A stretch of 58,875 nucleotides of DNA from Lysobacterales bacterium (GTDB lineage: Bacteria > Pseudomonadota > Gammaproteobacteria > Xanthomonadales > Xanthomonadaceae): positions 1 to 58,875 of the forward strand of contig JAFLDZ010000023.1 of assembly GCA_017302135.1 (NCBI GenBank), given 5' to 3'. The first letter of the stretch is position 1. Every line of letters starts with the position of its first letter. Below are positions 9,121 through 17,594 of this stretch, piece by piece. The translations under genes and the position numbers were made by a program. The notes beneath the pieces are model-generated. The model did no database searches. It was not told where the DNA came from and was given only the letters and a program-made list of their open reading frames with translations.

Positions 9121-9139
9121 TTGCACTAGATTGGTGCAA
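9121..9139. promoter_or_regulatory. NtrC-type operator on the ntrB start
   Basis: TTGCAC-N7-GTGCAA forms a perfect palindrome and matches the NtrC consensus GCAC-N7-GTGC. Its last base is the A of the ntrB ATG. NtrC bound here would block transcription or initiation, giving negative autoregulation, as known for enterobacterial glnL/ntrB where NtrC sites overlap the promoter. No sigma-54 -24/-12 sequence is seen beside it. Confidence 0.7.
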
Positions 9140-10236
9140 TGTCCGCCGAAGCCCCGCCTCTCGATCCTCATGTCTTCGATGCCCTCGCCACGCCGGTGGC
9201 CTGGTGCGACGGTGAGGGGCGGGTGCAGGGTGGGAATCTGGCCTTCGCACGCTGGCTCGGCGTGAGTCAGCGGCGTCTGAGCGGCCTGCCATTGGCGGCG
9301 TTCGAAGTGGAAGGCCAGCGGCTGGCGCGGATCCTCGCGGAGGCGCCCGTCGGCGAACAGATCCGGCTGCGCCGGCTGCATTTCGCATTTCCGGGCAGCG
9401 ATACCCGGCCCTACGCGGATGCCCTGCTCTCGCAGCGCGCGGACGGCGGTTGGTGGATCGAAGCGCATCCGGTCGATGAATTCCCCGGTGACGATCCTGC
9501 GACCGTGCTGCCCTCGGCGCTGTCGGCGGCGCTCAAAGGCCTGGCGCACGAATTGCGCAACCCGCTGGCCGGCTTGAAGGGCGCGGCGCAGTTGCTGGCG
9601 CGACGGGTCGAAAGCGACGAAGCGCGCGAACTCACCGAACTGATCGAATCCGAAGTCGCGCGACTGACCGAACTGATCGATCGCCTGCTGTCGCCGCAGC
9701 CGGCGCGCGCGCACGAGCTGCTGAACATCCATGTCGTGCTGGAACGCGTGTTGCGCCTCGCCGAAAGCGATGCCGGCTGGGCGGTCAAACTCGTCCGCGA
9801 CTACGACCCGTCGCTGCCGGAATTGCCCGGCGACGCCGACCGGCTGACCCAGGCGGTGTGGAATCTGGTGCGCAATGCGATCGAAGCCGGGGCCGCCAGT
9901 GTCAGCCTGCGTACCCGCGTCGAGCACGGCGTTCGCATCGGCGACGCGGCGCATGCGCGGGCGCTGCGTCTGGAGATTTCGGACGACGGTCGCGGCGTGC
10001 CCGAAGCTCTGGCCGAGCAGGTGTTCCTGCCGCTGGTCAGCGGTCGCGCCGAAGGCACCGGTCTGGGGCTCGCGCTGGCGCAGCAGGTCGCGCGCGAGCA
10101 TCGCGGCTCGCTGAGTTATCGATCGCGCGCCGGCCACACGGTCTTCACGGTGCTGCTGCCGTTCGCGCCGCTGGCGCACGACGATCACGATCATCCGATG
10201 GGACATAGCCCGAAGGCACGCAGCGATGGGCATTGA
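9139..10236 (+). CDS. ntrB: Nitrogen regulation sensor kinase NtrB (GlnL)
   Basis: 365-residue soluble histidine kinase that phosphorylates NtrC when nitrogen is limiting, usually under PII control. N-terminal PAS ~10-110 (ALATPVAWCDGEGRV), H-box GLAHELRNPLAGLKGA with phospho-acceptor His137, N-box WNLVRNAIEAGA near 240-252, and G boxes DDGRGVPE and GTGLGLALAQ near 280-315. No membrane segments. It overlaps ntrC by 11 bases. The C-terminal tail is His/Asp-rich (HDDHDHPMGHS), an unusual extension beyond the ATPase domain. Confidence 0.95.
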   Translation: MSAEAPPLDPHVFDALATPVAWCDGEGRVQGGNLAFARWLGVSQRRLSGLPLAAFEVEGQRLARILAEAPVGEQIRLRRLHFAFPGSDTRPYADALLSQRADGGWWIEAHPVDEFPGDDPATVLPSALSAALKGLAHELRNPLAGLKGAAQLLARRVESDEARELTELIESEVARLTELIDRLLSPQPARAHELLNIHVVLERVLRLAESDAGWAVKLVRDYDPSLPELPGDADRLTQAVWNLVRNAIEAGAASVSLRTRVEHGVRIGDAAHARALRLEISDDGRGVPEALAEQVFLPLVSGRAEGTGLGLALAQQVAREHRGSLSYRSRAGHTVFTVLLPFAPLAHDDHDHPMGHSPKARSDGH

Positions 10237-11683
10237 TCACGATACGAACACCGAGTCGATCTGGGTCGTCGACGACGACCGCTCGGTGCGCTTCGTGCTC
10301 GCCACCGCGCTGCGCGAGGCCGGGTACGCGGTGACCGCGTTCGATTCAGCGCGTGCGGTGCTCGATGCGATCGCGGTGCGCCCGGTGCCGGATCTGCTGT
10401 TCACCGATGTGCGCATGCCCGGCGACGATGGTCTGGTGCTGCTGGATGCGATCAAGGCGCAGCATCCGCAGCTGCCGGTGATCGTGATGAGCGCGTACAC
10501 CGACATCGCCAGCACCGCCGGTGCGTTTCGCGGCGGCGCGCATGAATTCCTCTCGAAACCTTTCGATCTCGATGCGGTGGTCGCGCTCGCCGCGCAGGCG
10601 CTCGCGCCCGGACGCGCGCGCGGAAACGACGCGGACGATGCCGATGCGGTGCTCGAAGCACGTGTCCCGGCCACCGACGCGCTGGTCGGCGATACGCCGG
10701 CGATGCAGGCGCTGTTCCGCGCCATCGGCCGGCTGGCGCAGGCGCCGCTGGGGGTGCTGGTCACCGGCGAAACCGGCACCGGCAAGGAACTGGTGGCGCG
10801 CGCGCTGCACCGCGAATCGCCGCGCGCGCGCAAACCGTTCGTCGCGCTCAACACTGCGGCGATTCCGTCGGAACTGCTGGAAAGCGAACTGTTCGGCCAT
10901 GAAACGGGCGCGTTCACCGGCGCCAGCAAGCGTCACATCGGCCGCTTCGAACAGGCCGATGGCGGGACATTGTTTCTCGACGAAATCGGCGACATGCCGC
11001 TGCCGCTGCAGACGCGACTGCTGCGCGTGCTCGCCGAGAACGAATTCTTCCGCGTCGGCGGTCGCGAACTGATCCGCGTCGATGTGCGGGTGATCGCGGC
11101 GACCCATCAGGACCTCAACGCGCGGGTCGCCGAAGGCCGCTTCCGCGCCGACCTGCTGCATCGACTCGACGTGGTTCGGCTGCCGCTGCCGCCGCTGCGC
11201 GCGCGGCGCGACGATATCCCGCGTCTGGCCGAACGTTTCCTGCGCGCGGCTGCCGGCAAGTTCGATGCGCCAATGAAACGCTTCGCGCCCGCCGCGCTGC
11301 AGCGACTGCTCTCGCACGACTGGCCGGGCAATGTGCGCGAACTGGAAAACCTGTGCTGGCGGATGGCCGCATTGGCGCCCGGCGATGTGATCGCAGCGGA
11401 CGATCTCGACGATGCGTTCGGCGCGCAGGCTGCGGACGCATCGTCGTCGTCGGCCATGTCGGACTGGGAGACAGCGCTCGGCGGTTGGGCGCGCGCGCGT
11501 CTCGATGCGGGCGAGCGCGATCTGCATGCCGCTGCGCGCGCGCGCTTCGATCAGGTGCTGTTCGACGCCGCGTTGGCGCATACCGGCGGCCATCGCTCCG
11601 AAGCGGCGGCCAAACTCGGCCTCGGCCGCAACACGCTCACCCGCAAACTGGGCTCGGGGCGCAAGCCGCGACGCCCTGTCTAG
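10226..11683 (+). CDS. ntrC: Nitrogen regulation response regulator NtrC
   Basis: 485-residue sigma-54 activator. Receiver domain 1-125 with phospho-acceptor Asp61 (LLFTDVRMPGDDG) and conserved SA..D and K (LSKPFD); AAA+ domain ~155-390 with GETGTGKE, GAFTGASKRH and GTLFLDEIGD; Fis-type helix-turn-helix at the end (HRSEAAAKLGLGRNTLTRKL). The GAFTGA loop is intact, so activation through RpoN is expected. The gene follows ntrB with overlapping ends and should be co-expressed with it. Confidence 0.96.
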   Translation: MGIDHDTNTESIWVVDDDRSVRFVLATALREAGYAVTAFDSARAVLDAIAVRPVPDLLFTDVRMPGDDGLVLLDAIKAQHPQLPVIVMSAYTDIASTAGAFRGGAHEFLSKPFDLDAVVALAAQALAPGRARGNDADDADAVLEARVPATDALVGDTPAMQALFRAIGRLAQAPLGVLVTGETGTGKELVARALHRESPRARKPFVALNTAAIPSELLESELFGHETGAFTGASKRHIGRFEQADGGTLFLDEIGDMPLPLQTRLLRVLAENEFFRVGGRELIRVDVRVIAATHQDLNARVAEGRFRADLLHRLDVVRLPLPPLRARRDDIPRLAERFLRAAAGKFDAPMKRFAPAALQRLLSHDWPGNVRELENLCWRMAALAPGDVIAADDLDDAFGAQAADASSSSAMSDWETALGGWARARLDAGERDLHAAARARFDQVLFDAALAHTGGHRSEAAAKLGLGRNTLTRKLGSGRKPRRPV

Positions 11684-11684
11684 A

Positions 11685-11704
11685 AGGCTGTTGAAAAACA
11701 GCCT
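11685..11704. repeat. Hairpin with GAAA tetraloop after ntrC
   Basis: AGGCTGTT and AACAGCCT form an 8-base stem closed by a GAAA (GNRA) loop, starting two bases after the ntrC stop. There is no following T-run, so it is not a standard intrinsic terminator, but it could protect the 3' end or be part of a dispersed repeat with the hairpins farther downstream. Confidence 0.6.
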
Positions 11705-11767
11705 GCCAGGGCGGCCATGGATGGTCGCCACGACGAGACAAGCGCGCAGGCGATCGCTTCGTCGTGA

Positions 11768-11826
11768 GCAAGTCCGGACATGTGCCGGACTTGCGATTGC
11801 AAAAACGCAGACGAATTGCGTTTTGC
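11768..11826. repeat. Pair of adjacent inverted repeats between ntrC and sodC
   Basis: First repeat: 10-base arms GCAAGTCCGG (11768-11777) and CCGGACTTGC (11785-11794), 7-base loop. Second: GCAAAAACGCA (11799-11809) and TGCGTTTTGC (11817-11826), with one bulged A. Together with the GNRA hairpin upstream, the 241-base gap between ntrC and sodC holds three stem-loops and no gene. It looks like a composite dispersed repeat, but copies elsewhere cannot be checked here. Confidence 0.6.
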
Positions 11827-11924
11827 AACGCCCCGCCGGACCTCGGCATGCGCGGTTGGCGCATAACGATGGCATCACCGTCGTTGGCTTAAGATCGCGC
11901 TTCCCGCTTTGCAGGAATTCCGTC

Positions 11925-12479
11925 ATGGCACCGATCCGCATTCTCGCGATCACGACCCTCGCCGCTTCGCTCGCCGCCTGCGCCAGCGCGCCGCCGCCGA
12001 AGCCGCCCGCGCCGCAGCATCGCATCCAGCGCGCGGTGGCCAATATCGCGCCGGCTTCGGCCAGTCTGGTCAGCGGTCGTCTGTCGATCACCGCAGTCGA
12101 AGGCGGTGTGCGTATCGAAGGCGAGCTCGGCGGTCTCGGTCGCGGCGGTACCCACGCGATCCACGTGCACGAGCGCGGCGACTGCAGCGCCGCCGACGGC
12201 AGCAGCGCCGGCGGCCACTTCAATCCCGACGCCGCCGCGCACGGCCGTGCCGGCGGCGGCGCGCATCATCTCGGCGACATGGACAACCTCTCCGCGAACC
12301 AGACAGGCGTCGCGACGGTGGACCTGCGTCTGCTGGGCGTCACGCTCGGCAGCGGCGCGCCCAACGACATCCTCGGCCGCGCGCTGGTGGTCCACGCCGG
12401 CCCCGACGATTACACCAGCCAGCCGGCCGGCAATTCCGGCCCGCGCGTGGGCTGCGGGGTGATCGAGATGGCGATGTGA
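11925..12479 (+). CDS. sodC: Cu/Zn superoxide dismutase, lipoprotein
   Basis: 184 residues. AGGA nine bases before the ATG and a lipoprotein signal (SLAACASAPPP, Cys at ~19) fix the start and place it in the periplasm or outer membrane. Converts superoxide to peroxide and oxygen. Metal ligands are visible: HVHERGDCS (copper His pair plus the disulphide Cys), GGHFNP, AHHLGDMDN (zinc site) and VVHAGPDDY, with the partner Cys in RVGCGVI. All expected ligands are present. The Pro-rich linker after the lipid Cys is a normal spacer. Confidence 0.96.
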   Translation: MAPIRILAITTLAASLAACASAPPPKPPAPQHRIQRAVANIAPASASLVSGRLSITAVEGGVRIEGELGGLGRGGTHAIHVHERGDCSAADGSSAGGHFNPDAAAHGRAGGGAHHLGDMDNLSANQTGVATVDLRLLGVTLGSGAPNDILGRALVVHAGPDDYTSQPAGNSGPRVGCGVIEMAM

Positions 12480-12498
12480 TTCGTCGGGGCGACCGTAC

Positions 12499-13428
12499 TC
12501 AAGCCAGCATCGCGCGCGGATCGCGCTCCACCGGGCAAGGCAGCGTGTGCACATCCAGCCCGTGGACTTTGAGGATCGCCGCGAGCTGGCGCTGACGCGC
12601 CTGGAAATGCATGAAGCCGCGATCGATGCGCGCGGCATCCAATTCATCGCCAGCGTAGTGCCGCTGCCAGCCGCTGCGGTCGAAATCGGCGACGCGCACC
12701 GCGCCATCGACATACCGCAGCAGCGGTTCCGGCGGTGCGTCCAGCCAGGCGTCTTCGTTCGGTGCCAACAGGGCGGTTTCCACCAGCGGCCACAGTGCGC
12801 CCAGGCCGACGTGGCGATACTGCAGGGCCATCATTGCCGCAAGATCGTAGGCGGTGAGGTAGCGGGCGTGTTCGACCTTCGCCTCGAACGCGTCCTGTGC
12901 CGACAGCGCGGTGTCGGCCTGGGCCATCCCGCGCTCCAGCAGGGCGTGTTCGAACTCCGCGGCGACCGCAGCGGCCCGTTCGGCGCTGCCGACCAGCAGG
13001 AACGGCACCACCCGCAGCGGCCCACCGTGCAGTTCCAGCTCGGCGCGCAGCGGCTGCGGCACCACGCCGTGTTCGTCGGCGCCGAAGGCGATGATCCGCG
13101 CCGTGTGCGCACCCGCCCCGGTCGATTCAGACCCGGTCGATTGCGGTGCTCGCGCGTGCAGCTCTTCCAGCCGTCGATGCAGCGGCCAGCCCGGGCGCAG
13201 CATTTCGGCGGGGTCGTAGTGGGCACCGGCGAAGACCAGATCCAGTGCGGCGGCATCGGCGGCCAGCGCCGCCAGATCGCGCCCGACCAGGCCAGCGAGC
13301 GCGCCGGCCTCGGCCTGGCGCAAGGCCGCCCGGCCCGGTTGGCTCCCCGGCACCAGCTCCAGCGCCAATGCGCCGCGCACGATCATGCGCGGGGGACTTT
13401 TCTGCGTTGACTGCGGATCTGCGCTCAT
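12499..13428 (-). CDS. Conserved hypothetical protein
   Basis: 309 residues from ATG 13428 (MSADPQSTQKSPP). The protein is soluble, Ala-rich and without a signal peptide. It contains LDLVFAGAHYDPAEML (~65-80), an acidic mid-region and a C-terminal WQRHYAGDELDAARIDRGFMHF stretch. I do not recognise a domain. It is convergent with sodC (19-base gap) and divergent from the thiolase gene (about 100 bases between starts). An in-frame ATG at 13473 exists, but its extra 15 residues are unlike the rest. Confidence 0.75.
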   Translation of the reverse strand: MSADPQSTQKSPPRMIVRGALALELVPGSQPGRAALRQAEAGALAGLVGRDLAALAADAAALDLVFAGAHYDPAEMLRPGWPLHRRLEELHARAPQSTGSESTGAGAHTARIIAFGADEHGVVPQPLRAELELHGGPLRVVPFLLVGSAERAAAVAAEFEHALLERGMAQADTALSAQDAFEAKVEHARYLTAYDLAAMMALQYRHVGLGALWPLVETALLAPNEDAWLDAPPEPLLRYVDGAVRVADFDRSGWQRHYAGDELDAARIDRGFMHFQARQRQLAAILKVHGLDVHTLPCPVERDPRAMLA

Positions 13429-13529
13429 CGTCTCTTTGGTCGGGCTGCGGTGCGGCGTTACACTCACGCACATTATCGATGCCCGCCGTGCGCTTCAGCC
13501 AGCGGGTCGCCCAATCAAGAGGTGTTCCG

Positions 13530-14810
13530 ATGCTGCATGGTCGTCCCGTCGCCGTTCTGGGTGGCGCCCGCATTCCTTTCTGCCGCCAGAACACCGCCTA
13601 CACCGACGTCGGCAACCTCGGAATGTCGGTCCGGACCCTCGGCGCGGTGGTCGAGAAATTCGGCCTGCACAACCAGCAGCTGGGCGAAGTGGCGATGGGA
13701 TCGGTGCTCAAGCACAGCAGCGACTGGAACATCGGCCGTGAGGCCGCGCTGTCCTCGGGCCTGTCGCCGCTCACGCCGGGCATCACCATGCAGCGCGCCT
13801 GCGGCACCTCGCTCGACACCCTCATCACCGTCGCCAACAAGATCGCCACCGGGCAGATCGAATCCGGCATCGGCGGCGGCTCCGACACCACCTCGGACGT
13901 ACCGATCGTCTACGGCCAGGCCTTCCGCCGCCGCCTGCTGTCGGTCGCGGCCGCGAAAACCACCATGGACCGCCTCGCGCGCTTCACCAACGGGTTTTCG
14001 TTCCGCGAACTCAAGCCCGAATTTCCCGGGGTCGGCGAGCCGCGCACCGGCAAGTCGATGGGCGAACACTGCGAAGACATGGCCAAAGAATGGAAGATCG
14101 AGCGCGAAGCGCAGGACGCGTGGGCGGTGTCGTCGCATCACAAGCTCGCCGCCGCCTACGAGCGCGGTTTCTTCGATGATCTCGTGGTCAATTTCCGCGG
14201 TGTCTCGCGCGACAACATCCTGCGCGCCGATTCGTCGCTGGAGAAACTCGCATCGTTGAAACCGGCGTTCGACAAGACCTCCGGTCGCGGCACGCTCACC
14301 GCCGGCAACTCCACGCCGCTCACCGACGGCGCCGCCGCCTGCCTGATCGCCTCCGACGACTGGGCCGCGCAGCACGGACACGAAGTGCTGTGCCACATCC
14401 GTGACGCGCATGTGTCCGCCGTCGATTTCGTCCACGGCGAAGGTCTGCTCATGGCGCCGACGGTCGCGGTCGCCGAAATGCTCGCACGCAACAATCTCAC
14501 CCTGCAGGATTTCGATCTCTACGAAATCCACGAAGCCTTCGCCGCGCAGGTGCTGTGCACGCTGCGCGCGTGGGAAAGCGCCGACTACTGCAAGACCCGG
14601 CTCGGCTTGGACGCGCCGCTGGGCAGCATCGATCCGGCGAAGATCAGCCCGCTGGGTTCGTCGCTCGCCACCGGCCATCCGTTCGCGGCCACCGGGGCGC
14701 GCATCGTCGCCACCGCCGCAAAACAGTTGAAAGAGCGCGGCGGCGGTCGCTGCCTGATTTCGATCTGCACCGCTGGCGGCATGGGCGTGGTCGCGATCCT
14801 CGAACGCTGA
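13530..14810 (+). CDS. Acetyl-CoA C-acyltransferase (thiolase, FadI-like)
   Basis: 426-residue thiolase for beta-oxidation or acetoacetyl-CoA metabolism. Nucleophile Cys91 in MQRACGTSLD; the conserved GHPFAATGAR near 387-396 supplies the active-site His; CTAGGMGVV near 415 contains the second Cys. The Asn-Glu-Ala-Phe loop is replaced by IHEAFAAQ, the HEAF variant typical of FadI-like degradative thiolases. Start at ATG 13530 has AGAGG nine bases upstream. No fadJ-like gene follows. Confidence 0.92.
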   Translation: MLHGRPVAVLGGARIPFCRQNTAYTDVGNLGMSVRTLGAVVEKFGLHNQQLGEVAMGSVLKHSSDWNIGREAALSSGLSPLTPGITMQRACGTSLDTLITVANKIATGQIESGIGGGSDTTSDVPIVYGQAFRRRLLSVAAAKTTMDRLARFTNGFSFRELKPEFPGVGEPRTGKSMGEHCEDMAKEWKIEREAQDAWAVSSHHKLAAAYERGFFDDLVVNFRGVSRDNILRADSSLEKLASLKPAFDKTSGRGTLTAGNSTPLTDGAAACLIASDDWAAQHGHEVLCHIRDAHVSAVDFVHGEGLLMAPTVAVAEMLARNNLTLQDFDLYEIHEAFAAQVLCTLRAWESADYCKTRLGLDAPLGSIDPAKISPLGSSLATGHPFAATGARIVATAAKQLKERGGGRCLISICTAGGMGVVAILER

Positions 14811-14949
14811 CGTCGAAAGCGGTCATCGGACGTAGTGACGCCGGTTACATCCGGCCGTGGCCGGTCCGCGCTAACCCCACGATCCGATCCGGTACGTTTG
14901 ATCGCGCCGTGCGTTGCATCCATCACTGATCGATCACCGGGGAATCACC

Positions 14950-16065
14950 ATGCGTTCCATCCATTCGAATCTGATTGCCTGCGGCCTGACCGCAGTGTTG
15001 TTCCTGGGTATCGCGGCCTGCAGCAAACAGGAAAGCGCTGCCGAAAAAAACATCGCGTCGAGCGCCGATATGGCCGGCTCCCCGGACGGCGGCGCGATGC
15101 CCGCATCGGCACCGATGCCCCAGGAAGCGGCGAAGGTCGCCTCCGAAAGCGCCCCCGCTTTCGCCGAACTCGGCGATGCGGTCGCCGAATCCGAAGAAGA
15201 CTCGCGCCGCAGCGAGCCCCAGGTCGAAATCGACACCCGCGTCGATGCCGGACAGGTCAGCTCCAGCGCCGCCACCTTCGACGATGGCCAACGCAAGTTC
15301 ATTCGCACCGCGCAGGCGGAGTTCCGGGTGAAGGATGTGTACTCCTCGGCGCTGGCGATCGAGGATGTGGCCGCGCAGCAGGGCGGTTTCGTCGTCAACA
15401 ACAATATCTCCGCGCAGACCATGCGCGTGCAGCGTCGCCCCGCTGGCGACGGCAAGCTGATCGAACTGGTCGAATACACGGTGCGCGGCACGCTCAGCGT
15501 GCGCGTGCCCAGCGACAAGACCCAGGCCTTCCTGCGCGCGATTGCTTCGCAGATGGAATTCCTCGACCAGCGCAGCTTCGACGCCGCCGACGCCCAGTTC
15601 CAGATGCTGCGCCAGCAATTGGCGTACCAGCGCGAACAGCAGGCGCAGATGGAACTCGGGCAGGCGATGCAGTCGGGCGACCGCCTCGACCGCAAATCCG
15701 AAGTCATCGCCGCGCGCACCGGCGCCAAGCTGCAGCGCGACGAAGCGCTGATCCAGCAGAAGGAATTCGAGGACAAGGTCGACTACAGCACGATCACGCT
15801 CACGCTGTATCAGTTGTCGAAGATCCGCCAGACCGAAATGGTCGATGCCGAAGCGGTGTTCCAGAAGCACAGCCCGGGCTTCTTCACCCGCCTGTTCGAT
15901 GCGCTGCGCGTGGGCTGGTACGGCGTGCTCGACCTGTTCATCGGACTGATGAACGTCTGGCCGCTGTGGCTGGTCATGGGCCTCGGCCTGTATGGCCTGC
16001 GCCGCTGGGCGGTGTCGCGCCGCAAACCGCGTTCGGTGCCGCCACCTCCGCCTGCGATGGAGTGA
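14950..16065 (+). CDS. DUF4349 lipoprotein with C-terminal membrane anchor
   Basis: 371 residues. Start at ATG 14950 after GGGGA; lipoprotein signal with lipobox GIAAC (~Cys24). Low-complexity Ala/Ser/Glu linker to ~110, then a DUF4349 region (RKFIRTAQAEFRVKDVY ... VRGTLSVRVPSDK), a coiled-coil-like Gln/Arg/Glu helix (~220-285) and a hydrophobic segment near 325-350 followed by basic residues. DUF4349 proteins are of unknown function. A lipid anchor at one end and a transmembrane helix at the other would tether it doubly. A clear terminator follows. Confidence 0.85.
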   Translation: MRSIHSNLIACGLTAVLFLGIAACSKQESAAEKNIASSADMAGSPDGGAMPASAPMPQEAAKVASESAPAFAELGDAVAESEEDSRRSEPQVEIDTRVDAGQVSSSAATFDDGQRKFIRTAQAEFRVKDVYSSALAIEDVAAQQGGFVVNNNISAQTMRVQRRPAGDGKLIELVEYTVRGTLSVRVPSDKTQAFLRAIASQMEFLDQRSFDAADAQFQMLRQQLAYQREQQAQMELGQAMQSGDRLDRKSEVIAARTGAKLQRDEALIQQKEFEDKVDYSTITLTLYQLSKIRQTEMVDAEAVFQKHSPGFFTRLFDALRVGWYGVLDLFIGLMNVWPLWLVMGLGLYGLRRWAVSRRKPRSVPPPPPAME

Positions 16066-16085
16066 TCCTAAATTTCATGCGATCC

Positions 16086-16109
16086 AAGGCGCGCTACGGC
16101 GCGCCTTTT
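16086..16109 (+). terminator. Rho-independent terminator
   Basis: AAGGCGCGC and GCGCGCCTT pair around a TACG loop, followed by TT and C. It lies 20 bases after the DUF4349 stop and upstream of the next gene on the same strand, so it separates the two. Confidence 0.75.
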
Positions 16110-16173
16110 CGCGAATCCGATGCTGCAGGGCTCCGCAGGCATCGATCGCATCCCTCCGCAAGAGGATTCCGTT

Positions 16174-16884
16174 GTGACCGAACAGAGCCGTTTCTTCCGA
16201 TGGATTTATCGCGCGCTTGCGCTGTCCGGGCTTTTGATCGTGTCGATGATCGCTTACGTCTTCGTCAGGGAAGTCCTGTTCCCGGAGATGTTGCCGTCCT
16301 CACGCACGATCGAGATATCGGATACACCAGGAAAGCAAGGCGCGCCGGCCATCCGCATGCATGTCGGCAGCGTGACCAGGATCAAGGGAACTGCGGTGAA
16401 GATGATCGAGATGACGACCGTGAGACCCGGCATCGGAAGCCTGCGATCGGGAGGGAAAAATCATGGCGACGACATCCGCAATCTGATCTTCATCGTCGAA
16501 GGTCAGGCCAAAGCCAGATGGTTGTTCAAAAAGAATACCCAGCACTTGCGATCGATCCGGCAGCTCTGTGCGTGCGACGAGTATGCGCAGAGCGGCACGG
16601 CCTCCACGACCGCGATTTTTCTCGAAGTGATCCGGACCGACAGCGACGGCGACGGCGGGCTGGATTGGGGCGATCGACCGATTCCCGCGCTGCTGCGGCC
16701 CGATGGCAGTGGATATACCGAGCTGGGCCCGTCCGTCGAGGACATTCTCGATACCTCGTTGAGCGAAGATCGTGAGCACTTCGGTCTGCTGATCAACGAT
16801 GGAGGCAAGCTGTTGTACCGGGAATACGCGATCGCGGACTTCACCCTGCGCTCCGAGCAGGTGTTGACAGAACTGAACCGCTAG
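16174..16884 (+). CDS. Membrane-anchored hypothetical protein
   Basis: 236 residues from GTG 16174, with AGAGG eight bases upstream. One N-terminal transmembrane helix (~16-36, ALSGLLIVSMIAYVFV), the rest apparently periplasmic. A DSDGDGGLDWGD stretch near 158-169 resembles a calcium-binding loop. Family not recognised. Slightly lower GC and less biased codon use than its neighbours. It follows a terminator, so it is probably transcribed alone. Confidence 0.7.
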   Translation: MTEQSRFFRWIYRALALSGLLIVSMIAYVFVREVLFPEMLPSSRTIEISDTPGKQGAPAIRMHVGSVTRIKGTAVKMIEMTTVRPGIGSLRSGGKNHGDDIRNLIFIVEGQAKARWLFKKNTQHLRSIRQLCACDEYAQSGTASTTAIFLEVIRTDSDGDGGLDWGDRPIPALLRPDGSGYTELGPSVEDILDTSLSEDREHFGLLINDGGKLLYREYAIADFTLRSEQVLTELNR

Positions 16885-16946
16885 AATCCATCGGCGCCCG
16901 CTGCAATCCGCCAGTGACGAAAACCCCGGACGGATGCCTGTAACGG

Positions 16947-17594
16947 TCAGCGTGCGCGGGCGTCCTTGTTGCCCTCTCCAAGCGTCCATCCGATCAACTG
17001 CGCAGTCGCATCGCCGAGCGCACGCTCGAACGCGCGGTTCACCTGCACCACGTCGGTGCCGTCGCTGGGCACCGCCACATCGAACACACGGCTGGCGACC
17101 ACGCGATTGCCGGTGTTGTGCACGAGGCGTGCGCCGATTTCGATGCGCACGTTGGGTGCCGCGCCGCCGTCGTAGTCCGATTCGAAGCGGCGCAGGTCGA
17201 GCAGCAGTTCGTACTGTGCGCTCACGCCTTCACCGCGTCGGGAAACACCGGCAAAGCGGCCGCTGTCGGCGAAGGCGCGCAGCAGCGTGTCGAGCACGAG
17301 ATCCGGCGCCGGTTGCGTCCACGCCGCGCCCTTGTACACCTGCAGTTCGCCCGGCTGCGGGCGCACCAGGATGCGTGCGGAGTCGTGCATGGTGTCGGCG
17401 TACGGGCGCGCGATCTGCAGTTGCCAGTTCGCCTGCGACCATGCGGCATCGACGGCGATCGCCGGTTCGGGGCGATACAGCGCCAGCGTTTCCTGCTTGG
17501 GCAGGATGCCGCAGCCGGCGAGCCATGCCGCTGCGAGCAGCAGCGCAGTGATGCGGATGCCAGCCACGCAGCGCGCGGAAAGATATCGGTTCAT
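16947..17594 (-). CDS. ABC-type transport auxiliary lipoprotein (PqiC-like)
   Basis: 215 residues with a lipoprotein signal (LAAAWLAGCGILP). The mature part (LALYRPEPAIAVDAAWSQ ... VFDVAVPSDGTDVVQVNRAFERAL) matches the outer-membrane lipoproteins that accompany MCE transporters. Last gene of a four-gene cluster (permease, ATPase, MCE protein, lipoprotein). Its ATG overlaps the MCE stop (TGATG). Likely helps bridge lipid traffic to the outer membrane. Confidence 0.88.
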   Translation of the reverse strand: MNRYLSARCVAGIRITALLLAAAWLAGCGILPKQETLALYRPEPAIAVDAAWSQANWQLQIARPYADTMHDSARILVRPQPGELQVYKGAAWTQPAPDLVLDTLLRAFADSGRFAGVSRRGEGVSAQYELLLDLRRFESDYDGGAAPNVRIEIGARLVHNTGNRVVASRVFDVAVPSDGTDVVQVNRAFERALGDATAQLIGWTLGEGNKDARAR

